A stretch of 64,000 nucleotides of DNA, taken from contig NC_071353.1 in the NCBI RefSeq assembly GCF_943734655.1, positions 148,906,043-148,970,042 of the forward strand. Direction: 5' to 3'. Positions within the stretch are counted from its first letter, which is position 1; each line of letters starts with the position of its first letter. Positions 44,385 to 55,665 of this stretch are shown piece by piece. A program made the position numbers and the translations under genes. Source of the DNA: Sabethes cyaneus. Taxonomy: Eukaryota; Arthropoda; Insecta; Diptera; Culicidae. The notes under the pieces are model-generated. The model worked only from the letters and a program-made list of their open reading frames with translations. It made no database searches and was not told where the DNA came from.

Positions 44385-45240
44385 TGTCCAAGATTTTCGA
44401 AATTTATCTAAAGTTGTTGCTTGTTGTTTGTGCTGGGACAGCTCTCTCTTCACCAAAGCCCAATACCGCTCGATACAATATGGACTCCATTAGCATCATA
44501 CCATTCCAAAAAAACACCTTTGGCGTAGTGACAGGATGCCAAATCAGGCCAAAACAGCAAGGGTACATCATGGCTGTGTAGGAACGGTAACAATCGTTTC
44601 TGCAGGCATTCTTCACGGTATATTATCTTGTTAACCGTTCCCGTAGTGATGTAACCTTTGCTTGCTCGACCACAGCTGCATATGGCCTGCCATACTAAAT
44701 ATTTTTTGGGGAACTTGGCTTTCTTCTTTGTTCTAAAATTCTCTGCAACGCCATTCCGTTTCATGGCATTGTAAAAAGACATACCAGGAAGTTGTTTAAA
44801 GTCTTCTAGGGCATACGTTTTATCGTCCATTATAACACATGGAAACTTCGTTTAATATTCACGATAAAGCTTACGAGCGCGTGTTTTGGGCGTCGAATTT
44901 TGCTTATCATTACGGTTTTGCACAGTCCTCACCTTGAAAGACTTCATGTCTTGTCGTTGCTTTTAGAAGTGTGCACGAATGCTGGCGACACTTTTATTTT
45001 ACGAGTAATGGTACGTACGTACAGAAAGATATGGTCTCCTCCATAATATTTGTTTTACCTTCGCATTCTTGTGGTGGTTCGTCAGATCCGTTTTTGCTCC
45101 ACTTTCCTTTTTAAAAACTGCTCACCGGTAGGATATCTACGCGGTAAACCTCTGGAGTTACTAAAGAGCCTGTGCCTGTAGATCGTGCTTCGTATTAGGG
45201 CATAGAGCAACTTGTGCTTTGAAACGTCTGAAACCAGCAC
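44385..45240 (-). pseudogene. ITmD37E-like mariner transposase relic in Adar intron
   Basis: The main open frame 44830-44450 (126 codons) begins MDDKTYALEDFKQLPGMSFY, where DD holds the first catalytic Asp. It continues KKAKFPKKYLVWQAICSCG, TTGTVNKIIYREECLQKRLL and LLFWPDLASCHYAKGVFLEW, with the second catalytic Asp. The third acidic region is lost in a frameshift near 44450; downstream KFRKSWTNAV-like text is still readable. Upstream, broken frames read KNAKVKQIL, SVASIRAHF and VRTVQNRNDKQNSTPKTRAR. Wording and spacing recall the mosquito ITmD37E family. One internal stop lies just before MDD and the element is inactive. Similar orientation to Adar. Confidence 0.75.
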
Positions 45241-45975
45241 TTTTTTACTCTCTCAGACAGATGTTATAACAGATGTTATAGGACCCGCAGAAAAGAGCCC
45301 CCATTTTCTAGTAAGTTTTAGGATTAACTGCCTATGTATTTGCCATTTCCAGGTTTCTGGGCCATCATTTGTTTATTGAAAATTCATCTGACTCACAGTC
45401 TTAATGAAAAAGTAGCTCTATCTTTTACTAAAAACATTAACTAGATGCTCACGGAAAACGTGGATTGGCACATTGAAGACAAACATATCACACACTTCAA
45501 TTAAAACGATCGCACATAATTCTAATTGGCTTATGAGCTCCAGATAGGCGGTTCCGCGGTTCCAAGTGCAAGAAATTTCATTGACGTAACGGTCTGACAG
45601 GAGCATATATGTTATCCTGTTGTATGTAATAGCGACGGGTAATCGACGTGGTTGAATAATAACTTCGCGGCAAAGATCACTTGGCTTGGGCAACGCGTCG
45701 TCTCGATTTTAAAGGCAGCATACCAAGAAGTTGGCAGTGATCTTCATACGGAGGCAGGTTTTTCTGCACCATTTCGATTCTACTGGACCAATTAGCATGA
45801 AATAGGCATCACACAATGGAACTCGTTTTGAGAATTGATCTGACAAGAAGTAATAAAGCGATTTGAGGCCCAGAGAATCGCGAATTTTAAAAATGAATCC
45901 CAGTAGGCGGTTAGTGCTGGATATGATACTGTCATTCTTGAGTCCTGAGTGGTTCCTGAATGTCAGTTCGTTATC

Positions 45976-46786
45976 TAAGGCTGTGAACCATTTCGCGAAA
46001 TTTTTAACTTTTTAGTTAAAATTTGACAGTTCGATGGTTATCTCTCCTCGAGTGGTTAAAATCAGTTCAGAATGCAAACCATTTCATAGATTGATAGTTG
46101 TTTTACTCAATGAGTGCATATGGTGTCGCCAGCTCTTAATTGGGCTTCCGAAAAAACGGCAAACGATTTTTCTTTCTTACCGTACATTAAACCTAGTGTC
46201 GGAAGTAGTGCGCTGTATAGCAAATGAGACGTACTATACAGCGCACTACTTCCGAAACTAGGTTCAATGTACGGTAAGAAAGAAAAATCGTTTGCCGTTT
46301 TTTCGGAAGTCTAATTTAGTGCTGGATACGCAATATATAAGGTGAGGATGAAGATATGTTTCTATAACAGCGAATTGGATGAATTTTTGGTGTTCATTTG
46401 CTCCTATTTGATAGATAAAATTTATCTCATTTCATTTCGGGTTGAATAATCAAGTGTATTATATGTTAAACATCCATACATTGGTGAAAAAAAAAATTCA
46501 CGGAAAAATCAGTGAAACCCATCGAAGCTCTTTCCTCACCTGTGGCATATCTCATTGGCTCTCAGAAGCGAACCATCGAACTGTCAAAACTAACCATGCT
46601 CCCGAGTAGGGTTATTTTTCGAAAAACCATTGAACTGTCAAATTTTAAGCAAAAAGTTAAAAATTTCGCGAAATGGTTCACACTTCACAGCTTAAACTGA
46701 TTTTAACCACTCGAGGAGAAATATCCATCGAACTGTCAAATTTTAACCAAAAAGTTAAAAACTTCGCGAAATGGTTCACAGCCTTA
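45976..46786. repeat. Fold-back element in Adar intron, about 94-bp arms
   Basis: The left arm TAAGGCTGTGAACCATTTCG (45976 onward) pairs with the right arm ending CGAAATGGTTCACAGCCTTA at 46786. The pairing extends about 94 bp and includes TTTGACAGTTCGATGG and CTCGAGTGGTTAAAATCAG. TA at both edges suggests a TA target duplication. A third, partial copy of the right-arm sequence lies at about 46575-46690. A separate hairpin is nested at 46136-46318. Confidence 0.75.
46136..46318. repeat. Nested hairpin MITE, 85-bp arms, 13-base loop
   Basis: Left arm 46136-46220 and right arm 46234-46318 pair with about five mismatches in 85. The inner 70 bp, from CTTCCGAAAAAACGGCAAAC to GGAAGTAGTGCGCTGTATAG, has only about two. 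The loop is CAAATGAGACGTA. Transcribed in the Adar pre-mRNA this would give a long, nearly perfect double-stranded RNA. Frames across it (46034-46261) are artefacts. Confidence 0.85.
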
Positions 46787-47449
46787 GAAAATCAATCATT
46801 CTGTGGGTGTACCACTTGGATGGCGGTCTGTCAGCTTGTCGAGTAATCGCACGACAACGACAGATGGAGAGAGAGCGAAAGGATTCATTATTCCCGTGGC
46901 ACTGACAGTCAAGTTAAATATGTACACGCGTTTTTTTTCTTGTCGTAAAATAAAGCCAATATTATTCGACATAAATCCTCGATTTTCCATATCATCCGTT
47001 TCGATTTTCTACAGTAAGGGCCAAACAGACAGGCAGGCAGGCGATTTTCATTACCGACCGTTTCCATCCACCACATCTTCTAATGGCACTGGGTTCCGTT
47101 AGATCTTATCGTGTCAAAAGAGCGATATTTTTATAAGGACTCTAATGATGATTCATCAAGAAACTTGGCGGCTGGATTCTACAAGACAATAGTCGTCTTT
47201 CTATGGTAATCCAGAAGCAGCTTTAAGGTCTTAGAAATAGGGTTTACTAACAAAACATTCACAGGACCAGTTCGTCCGCCTCACGAAAAAAAATTCATCA
47301 GTGGCACGCAAGAGCTCTATCGCTGAGCAAGCCGACAAAAGGTTGACCGATCGGACAGCTTAATGCCAGAGAAAAAAATCCCCGCGAACAAGCTGATGGG
47401 TTGTGCCAAACAATCTAAACACATGAAGGTTCACCAGTTCCGATAGCAT

Positions 47450-48305
47450 ATTTAACATCGAACATCCGTTCAGCTGCTGATTGCGAAGATCTGCAAAAGC
47501 TCATTAATATTTTTTCGAGTTGGTGCTTCAACAACAGGCTTAACATTAGTGTCGCAAAGTGTTCAGTAGTAAGTTTCACCAGACGGAAATCTCCAATTGA
47601 GCATCGTTACCTGATAAACAGTCAACCAATTCAACGGGAGTATCTTGTGAAGGATCTGGGAGTTTTTTTGGATGCCAAGCTAACGTTCCAGGTGCACTAT
47701 AGCCACGTAATCAGTAAAGCGTATCGAAATCTTGGCTTCATCATGCGAGTTGCCAAAGAGTTTCGAGACCCTTATTGCCTGAGAGCACTATACTATGCGT
47801 TAGTGCGCTCGATACTGGAAACAGCTGCAGTAGTTTGGAGCCCCTACACCGCAATCTGGTCCAATAGAATTGAGGCCATACAACGAAAATTTAAGGCGTT
47901 TACCGTGGGTCAATCCACTCGAACTTCCCCCATACGAAGACCGTTGCAAGCTTCTGGACATGGAAACTTTGGCGAAAAGGAGAAGAGACTTGCGAGCAAT
48001 GTTTATTGCGAAGCTGCTTTGTGGTGAAATTGATGCTCCGAACATCTTGGCGAAATCAAGCATCACTGCTACATCAAGATTTCTGCGTTCAACAGATTTT
48101 CTACGCCTGCCCTATCATCGGACAATGTATGGACAAAACGAACCTATTCGTGCAATGTGTGTTTGTTTTAACAATGTGTATCATCTGTTTGATTTTTCGA
48201 TTAGTTGTGAAGTTTTTAAGTGTCGTTTGCGTAATTTAATGTAAAGTGAATTTATCATGTAGACCAAGTAGTCCGATGATGTTAGGGAATAAATAAATAA
48301 ATAAA
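47450..48305 (+). pseudogene. Jockey-like non-LTR element, 3' part with A-rich tail
   Basis: The fragment starts within the RT, just after the YADD box, at SAADCEDLQKLINIFSSW. It continues with FNNRLNISVAKCSVVSFTRR, KDLGVFLDAKLTFQVHYSHV and YALVRSILETAAVVWSPYTA to IEAIQRKF near 47895. One frameshift follows. The remainder is open in another frame (NLRRLPWVNPLELPPYEDRC to FKCRLRNLM, stop near 48244). About 45 bp later AATAAATAAATAAATAAAC is the 3' tail. A 5'-truncated copy, moderately preserved. No target duplication was found. Confidence 0.75.
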
Positions 48306-48966
48306 CACTCATTTGCCATCTGTAGCAAAATTATTCAACCGATGCTGGGAATTTGGCGACTTCACTTCAATGTGGAAGTAAACCAAAGTTATCTTTCTGC
48401 TGAAACCTGGTAAAGACCCTTCTGTTTTCAACAGTGATCGATCCAGCAGCTACAGCTTGCTCCAAGCCGAACCATTTTTCTCGCCGATGAGAACCAATAC
48501 CTTTCAATATCCAAACCGAGAGCAACAGCCAACTCTTGGGTAGCGAAAAAGCATTCGCCAATGCGTGTTACGACGTTCAAGCTTCATCAACAAAATTTTT
48601 CGATGTATCCCATCACCCAACAGTAGCTAGATATCTGTCTGGCAGAGTATTTATTTCAGGTGATGTCTGACACATTCGACATCCCGGCAGATGTACCCCA
48701 AAGAAGCATACTGGGGCCCATTCTGTATAACTTATTTTGTTACTTTGTTTTGTCTACAATGTAAGCTCACAAGGTCACTGATCAATTATCAAGAATATCA
48801 ACACTGAACCAGAGGAATTCGCTAGCTGTCTATAAACAAGTAACCTATCCAGTGCTAGAGTATGTAATCCCGATTTGGTCTGACTGTGCTCGGATACACA
48901 GACTGAGGCACCAGCGCACCAGAAGAAAAAATGCTTAGACTTGTTCTTGAACCTGCCCTGGATTGT
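48306..48966 (+). pseudogene. Second Jockey-like RT fragment
   Basis: Directly after the previous tail, the sequence reads HLPSVAKLFNRCWEFGDFTS (48310-48370) with MWK, then KPGKDPSVFNSD. Later come SGRVFISGDV and DIPADVPQRSILGPILYNLF (about 48633-48733), the RT region leading to motif B. It ends with VTYPVLEYVIPIWSDCARIH near 48842-48900, an RT-connection motif. The YADD part is missing. Order is correct, but there are stops and deletions throughout. This is a different copy from the one just upstream. Confidence 0.6.
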
Positions 48967-49856
48967 TTTGCCCAGATAATAAAAGATCGTAATAGAAAGT
49001 TCACATTAAATCGTATGCATGTCAATTTCACATTGTAATTGTATAATGATTAGAGTATGTCAAATCGAAGTGAACAATAAGTTGTTTTGCAATCGTGCGT
49101 GTTTTCATATACAATTCATGTCTGTGAATTATAAAGCAGTATAGACGGTTGCAATATTTGATTATATCTTAATCATATATTCAGGAGTATTTAGTTACGT
49201 GTTATAAAAACTACGCAAAATAGAATTACAAATAATTGTCAAAATTTTCGCACGTATATTACCTCCATTTTGGTACTTATATGTTCTTATCTGGCGTGTA
49301 ATATAACTTTTTTGTTCAGATATGATGTCATATTTCTCAGTTACAATCGAGATATACAAACCAAATAGCGTACTGGGTGGTGGATCGTTACGAAAACATG
49401 CGACTGTTCCAATCGACCTAACAAAATGTGTTGCAATTGAACGAAATAGCTTCTACATCGGATCCCCGCGTACCTGTAAATATAAAATAGATCCCACAGT
49501 GGTCCTTGGCCTTTTATCCAGTAACCTCCTCGTGATTCTAGCCGGAATACGAGCAACCTCAATGGAGATCGGGTAACCAACCCCGGTGGAAACTAAAATG
49601 TATGAGCGAATGCTGAGCGTCTGCTCCCATGTCAAGCTCTACATTTCTTAATCTAGTGAGCACTTGCACTCCAGATTAGGAGCGGCTCACAACAACGTCT
49701 GAGTCGGGGCGGGCGGGTGAATTGAGAAAAGCGGTATTTCAACACTGAAGCCATAGCTGGCAGCCACATAACGAGACTCAAAATAACAGAACTAGTAAGG
49801 CAAGCTTAGAGCCAGAGTAAGGCAAGCTTAGACTCATCTTCACTATGCTCGGTCCT

Positions 49857-51567
49857 ATTATCGCTGACCGAATGCAAATGGCTTTAAATTTGATTTCATC
49901 ATGGTGTGATAGGCAGGGTCTCAGCATAAATGCCAATAAAACTACTATCATACCATTTACGAGAAGGAAAAAATTTACATTAAATAACATCAGATTGAAA
50001 GGAACACTTTTAAAACTTTCAGACACTGTTAAATATCTTGGAGTATTTCTTGACAGAAAACTCAATTGGAACACACATCTAGAGCAAGTAGTAAACAAAG
50101 CAACAAATGCTCTATGGATATGTAAAAGAACGTTTGGTAAGAAATGGGGACTGAAACCGAAGATGATCCATTGGATCTATTCGGCCATTGTCAGACACAG
50201 GATTACCTATGCTTCGTTGGTCTGGTGGCCAAAAACGAAAGAGAAAACTACCCAAATAAAGCTGGAAAAACTTCAAAGGCTAGCCACTCTCTCAATAACA
50301 GGTGCAATGAGAAGTACACCTTCGAAGGCATTGGATGCTTTACTCTATATACTTCCATTGCATCAGTTTATACAATTAGAAGCTGAAAAAAGTGCTCTGA
50401 GGATCAAAAGATCAAAGAACCTTTTTGAAGGGGACTTAACAGGTCATCTCAGTATTCTAAAAACTATTAGTATAAATCCTCTTGTAACCAGTAGTGAAGA
50501 TTGGATGGAGAAAAAATACAACTTCAACCGAATATTTCGTGTATTTGAGCCTAGACGTGATTCCTGGGAAGATGGTGGTCCCGATATTCGTCCAGGCTCG
50601 ACAGTTTTCTATACAGATGGTTCAAAAATGGACAATCGAGTGGGAGCAGGAGTCACTGGCCCAGGAATAGACATGTCAATTTCTATGGGCAGATGGCCAA
50701 CTGTATTCCAAGCTGAAATACAAGCAATTCTAGAATGTACGACTGTGTGCTTGCGCAGGAACTATAAACATTCAAATATATGCATCATGTCCGACAGCCA
50801 AGCAGCTCTAAACGCTCTAAAGTCGGCGACATGCACATCAAAACTTGTCTGGGAATGTATTCAATCACTCCAAAAATTGTCTCGTCGTAACCAAGTCAAC
50901 TTGTACTGGGTCCCAGGTCACTGTGGAATTGATGGAAATGAGAGAGCTGATGCACTAGCAAGACTCGGATCATCTCATCAATTTGTAGGACCTGAGCCCT
51001 TCTGTTGCTTATCTGCTTCTGCTTTAAAAATGGAGCTAAAAGCATGGGAATGTACGAAAGTGGAATCAAATTGGAATAACACTTTCAATGCTAGGCAGTC
51101 GAAACGTTTCATCTCTCCAAACGTTTCAATTACTCGCAAAATACTGGAGCTTTCGAAGAAAGATCTAAGCATTTATACTGGTCTTATAACAGGACATTGT
51201 CCGAGCCGCTATCATCTGAAGCTAATGGGAAAACTTCATGATGATATATGTCGCTTCTGCGGCATAGAAAAAGAAGACTCGGAACACCTGTTATGCCGAT
51301 GTCCGGCAATTCTCAATAAAAGATTAAGGTTCTTCGAAAGAGGGCTGTTAGAACCCTCTGATATTTGGAGAACAACTCCCAGCGCCGTAGTGCACTTCAT
51401 CCGAAGTGCATCACCGGGCTGGACAAATGCTATTAGTCAAACAATGACAATCACTTCTGCTAGTGGTGCGTCATCTTGACAACATAGCTATAATAAAACG
51501 GGGAATATATCACAATAGATCAAACAAATGGTCGCAGTGATAAAAATACCCAACATGGAAAAAAAAA
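49857..51567 (+). mobile_element. 5'-truncated non-LTR retrotransposon with RNase H and 12-bp target duplication
   Basis: An open frame to the stop at 51477-51479 encodes the RT thumb (SINANKTTIIPFTRRKK, VKYLGVFLDRKLNW). An RNase H domain follows, with acidic residues in FYTDGSKMDNRVGAG, QAEIQAI, IMSDSQAALNAL and GNERADALARLG. LITGHCPSRYHLKL precedes a CCHC knuckle, CRFCGIEKEDSEHLLCRCP. ATGCTCGGTCCT stands just before the element (49845-49856) and again right after its A tail (51568-51579), so both insertion ends are exact. The apparent start ATG belongs to the duplicated host sequence, not the element. RT palm and endonuclease are missing. It resembles the I/LOA group; the intact frame suggests a fairly young insertion. 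Confidence 0.85.
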
Positions 51568-52264
51568 ATGCTCGGTCCTGGGCCGCCAGTAAGATAACCC
51601 ACCTAAACAATACGCACTGTACGCAACAAAAGCAACCCTAATCATGTCACACTGCCCAATGGGTAAAAACGAGCTCGTAATCCCAACAATTAGAAGCCGC
51701 TGGTTTGGAATGTTACAAGTGACCTACTCTTATGTAAAAAAAAATGCAGCAAACCGATTGGTGATGGTTTCATCCTACGCAGACTTCGGGAAATGGTCCA
51801 TTTTGCCCTATTATTCCCAAAAATCACGATAAAAGCTAATAAAACAGTATAAAAACTTATTTGCCGCCAGTAAAATGAGCTACATAGTAAAACCTAATTA
51901 ATGCAACGGCTTGTGCAAGTTGTACGGAAACATGAATCAAACTCGAAAGGGACTGGTGAAAGTAGTTCATCGATGAAGATCTTAATGGCATTCTACCAGA
52001 TACTGTAATACCGACTGTCACCACAGTAGGACAAGGTTTCGTAGGGAATTATCAGGCGCGCTTCATGGGAGCTCGCGTAAGTATGGACCATGTTTTTGCC
52101 ATCCGGCAGATCTTGTAGAAATCTCGGGAATATAACGTAAGAACGCATCAACTTCCTTATTATCTTTATACGATACAGTCGCTCGAGACCACGAAAACGG
52201 TTTCCCAGACAAATGATGTGTCTCGTACGCATCTCAGGGACACACACTCGAGTCCTTTCAAGAA

Positions 52265-52565
52265 GCGGTTCTTTCATAACGACGGCTATCCTGCACGAAC
52301 GGGTATTGAAACGAGAGGCCAGATCTTCAGCAAGAGTTGTCAATTTACAGACTCCGCAGATGACTTTGATATCAGAGCCAGAAATTTTACAAACTAAAAG
52401 CGTAGTCTAGGAGAGGTGCAATGCGGTCAAAAGCGATTTACGACTTCTAAGACGCCTAGCAAATTGACGACCAGCCATCCATTGACGAGGTGGCCAGCGA
52501 TCGAGTTGAATGGAAATGGCTGTTTCAAACGGCGCTAGCCACCCGAGCTCTATGCTGACGACAAT
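52265..52565 (+). pseudogene. RTE-like RT fragment
   Basis: In shifting frames the sequence reads TGIETRGQIFSKSCQFTDSA then DDFDIRARNF (about 52297-52390). This parallels MRGTIFNKSSQFICFADDVD of the element at 16829-17785. FTDSADDFD holds a mutated FADD box. Further on, SIDEVASDRVEWKWLFQTAL (about 52470-52540) may be the end of the same protein. Short and decayed. Confidence 0.4.
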
Positions 52566-53093
52566 GACGACGATCTCCGACCATCTCAGTTGCAGCGCAA
52601 AACCTCGAATCTAAGCCCTGAGTACGTACGAGAATCCACTTACGTTTTGGTAATACATCTGATTAGGATAATAGTTCAGAGAGGTTTTACAGCTGCACTG
52701 CATGACTTGTAGAACTTGCATGACAAAAGATTGTACTACAGTCGTCTACCGCACCCTCAAGCAGGCTCAAGAGTATCAAGGCAGTAGTATCAAGCAGGAA
52801 TCAGTTAGTAAAGGGTTCAGAGTGGTGAACCGGTAGTAAAAAAACAGAAGACTGCAAGCCTTAGTTGCAATCATCAGGACGACACAAGATCAGGATTTCA
52901 GGTGACTGAGTGACAGATCGAACAAAACTTTTTGGGAAAAACTCGTGAAAAAACACTCAAATCCTATTAAATTAGAGTTATTAGAGACTGACTCGATCCA
53001 AAAAGCTGTTTTAAATATTGCTTTTACTTTTGCTAACCTGATTTTTGTGAGAACAAAATAACCCTAAATGTGGTGCTCAGTTTAAAAACTTAC

Positions 53094-53204
53094 CTTAGCC
53101 GTCTTAACATCATATCCATGGGTCATCACGATACCCGCCAGCACTTTTCGTCGTGAATAAACGTCATTACCCTTCATAACCTCGTTGAACTTCTCGATGA
53201 CCAA
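53094..53204 (-). CDS. Adar: Adar coding exon, start of deaminase domain
   Basis: 111 bp between acceptor TTTTAG and donor GTAAGT. The first base completes a Lys codon. It then reads LVIEKFNEVMKGNDVYSRRK and VLAGIVMTHGYDVKTAK, ending on a complete codon so that the catalytic exon 10 kb away continues in phase 0 with VISLATGTK. This is the N-terminal part of the ADAR deaminase domain (RRKVLAGIVMT is conserved). It follows the dsRBD exon after only 65 bp. Confidence 0.93.
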
Positions 53205-53269
53205 CCTAAAAGAAAAATACAATCAATAAATGCTTCCCAAAAATGACGCCCAAACCACTATCCACTTAC

Positions 53270-53738
53270 TTCCCAATCGAATCGGCAAACGTCTGGGGTA
53301 ATTCGACATTCTTCTGATCATAGCACCCGGCGGCATCGCCGTTCAGCCCGGTCCCTGCGGGACCTCCACCGGCCGCTCCTCCTAAACCGCCGACTCCTCC
53401 TCCTCCTGCTCCTGCTCCACCGGACGCATTCATCAACGCCCCAAACTTAGCCTGCTGCAGCGGGCTGAACGAGATGTTGCACATCGACGCCAGGGCGGCC
53501 TTGGCCGCCGCATTCTTCGCCATCTTCTTCGAGGGCCCAGTGCCCTCGAACCGCTGCCCGTCGACGCTGACGACGACGGTGAACTTCGAGTGCTGCAGCC
53601 CGTCCGTCGAGACGCACTCGAACGTCGCATCGGTGAACAGTTCGTGCAGCAGCATCACCGGACCCTTCTCCGGCTGGGGTTTCGGTGGCTGACCGGGCGA
53701 CACGTTCCGCGAAGCGTTCGCTGCCGATGCCTTGAGCT
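53270..53738 (-). CDS. Adar: Adar coding exon with a double-stranded RNA binding domain
   Basis: The exon begins after acceptor CAACAACAG with AG completing a codon (probably Glu), then LKASAANASRNVSPGQPPKP. The dsRBD spans GPVMLLHELFTDATFECVST, FTVVVSVDGQRFEGTGPSKK and MAKNAAAKAALASM. The final helix carries the KKxAKxxAA signature that contacts the RNA major groove. This is the domain nearest the deaminase, so dsRBD2 by position. A glycine- and alanine-rich linker follows (GGAGAGGGGVGGLGGAAGGG), then NVELPQTFADSIG plus AA at donor GTAAGTG. There is no ATG here; the start of the protein is in upstream exons not found in the window. The first acceptor AG could be two bases later, but that would break the frame. 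Confidence 0.92.
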
Positions 53739-55665
53739 CTGTTGTTGTCGGGCCGGGTCGGGTCGGGCGGGGGAGAAAGATAACAACAAGAAGGCGGGAA
53801 GGTGGTTTTCGAGAGTTGTTTTGAGATTTTTTTTGGTTTTGGTTTTGGTTATGGCGATAAGATTAATTGTTGTTGGATGAAAGTTATTGTTTGTTGTTGT
53901 TGTTGTTGTGGTCGATTGGTTGGTTCGGGGTGAGAGGTGAAAAGATGAAAATGTTATTATTATTATTAAATAGTTGCATCAAAATCATTTGCTTTTTCGA
54001 GTTGGTCTGGTTTACGAGAAAAACGAAAACAAAACACATTCCGATTAAAACTCAACAACCAAAAAAAAAAAGAACTAGAAGGTGTTCTCAATCAACAACC
54101 GGTTCAAACTGAGAGAGGTGTTAGTTGCAGTGGAGCTTTAGTTGGTTCAATTATTCTAACTCAGGGAACACACTCTAAAAGTTGATTTTAATTCGTAGAA
54201 ACAGTTGCCAGTTTGTTTTTTCTTCCGGTAGGTAATAAAATCGTGCGACCCTAGATGACTTCCTTGCGTTCCCACAATGGATAGTCGGTCGGTTGCTTGT
54301 TATTCGATCAATTTCGGCAAACCTTGCTGTTATGGAATCAAAAATTATTAACACGTGAAGCACTTCATTGCACTGTGAAGTGAAACCAAACAAACGCTTG
54401 TAAAAAGTTGTTTGGAACGGTGAAACTTTTTAGTATTTGCATTTTGCGGGGAAAGTAGGGAAACCTGTGCAGTCCCTAGTGGACCGCTTTCATTCTGGCA
54501 TTTTGGGAGCAAAAGCACAAATGGGAAACGGTAAAACTAGAATAGAATCAGGAAATATTTACAGTTCATTACAGACCTCAGAGTCTGTGTCGCATCTACG
54601 GATCAAAGGATATGCAAACGGATAGTTATCACGCAAACGATGTTTGCGTTGCACCACACTTAATTTGGCTACGGTAATATTTACACTGGAGAAGGGTGAA
54701 ACACAGTCACAGCTCAAGCGGACGCGGGCGACGTTCATAATATTTGTTGGTGGAGATGGTCAGTATAAACGATATGTAAATATATAATATATACAGAAGA
54801 GTAGGGAAGTAGGAAGCAAATTGCCGACAGTCAGTTGCCGCTACATAGTTTCTACTCCTTTTTGATTGTGTGCAGTTTAAATATATTTGAAAAGATCAAT
54901 GAAAATATTGTTGCTTGATTTTGGTTAAGCGGAACGGGGGAAAAAACAAAGAAAATTGATCAAAAAACAAATCAGGAAAAACACAACTGCTCGCAAAAAG
55001 AAAAGCTGAATCGCGATCGATTGACCGCCGCCCGGCGGCGGGATGACCGATCCGAGCTGAGGGGAAAAGGCATTCAAAACACAAAAGCGCTGACGACAAA
55101 AAAAACCGAGAAAAAAAACAACGGGAAAAAGAGGGGAAACAGTGTATGTGGAGTCAGTAGTTGTGTAAATTTACAGACAGATAAATCGCGAAATTCGGTA
55201 GTAAACTAGAAACATCTTTGATAATCAGTAGAAGGAATCTTTTTTGTTTTTTTAAGTATTTATAAAGTTGAAAAGTTTTCAAATACGTGCGAAAGACAAT
55301 GTTAAAATAGTGATAGAATTGCTAAGCCCATTAATTAATTAAAGATTCGAGTTCTCTTGCTTACACAGAAAGCTTCAATGCTTTTTTTTTAAATGGCGCC
55401 CATTCAGAGTCAATTGATTCCTTTTTGGAGTTGATTCGTAAGAAAAATTCCGACCGATTGGTGTAAAAATATTGAAAATCGATCACCAAATTACAAAGTT
55501 ATTAGCACTTAAAATCTAACCATTTTTCGTGACGCTCACATTTTCTCTCGCAAGTGAATAAAACTATCAGGCAGTAACATTTCATGCAGATTTTCCCGAT
55601 TGAATCAAAATCACCATTTTAATTCACAGAATAATTGCCAAATTCTGACCACTGAATTGTAGGTA
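53739..55665. other. Adar upstream intron, part; nothing coding seen
   Basis: Begins with a GGGCC/GGGTC-rich stretch (53748-53770), then GTTGTTGTTG (53893-53910) and ATTATTATTATT (53957-53968) simple repeats. A GC-rich patch CCGCCGCCCGGCGGCGGG lies near 55025-55042. No dsRBD1 exon or other Adar exon could be recognised in either strand. Short frames such as 54896-55099 have no support. Confidence 0.4.

Larger units (their letters stand above)
42729..53093 (-). other. Adar: Adar long intron, 10.4 kb, filled with mobile-element relics
   Basis: The donor GTAAGT is at 53093 and the acceptor TTTTTAG ends at 42729; both neighbours are in phase 0. In genomic order it contains a half fold-back copy (43118-43190), two mariner-type relics on the minus strand, a fold-back with a nested hairpin (45976-46786), two Jockey-like fragments, an RT-RNase H element and an RTE-like fragment. 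The RT pieces are all on the plus strand, antisense to Adar. Parts not covered by listed elements (42729-43117, 45245-45975, 46787-47449, 48966-49844, 51580-52264, 52565-53093) show nothing recognisable. Confidence 0.85.

Noticed and set aside
46034..46261. Frame of 75 codons
   Set aside because: Crosses one arm and the loop of a hairpin MITE.
51993..52343. 116-codon minus-strand frame
   Set aside because: Overlaps a plus-strand RTE-like fragment and shows no domain of its own.
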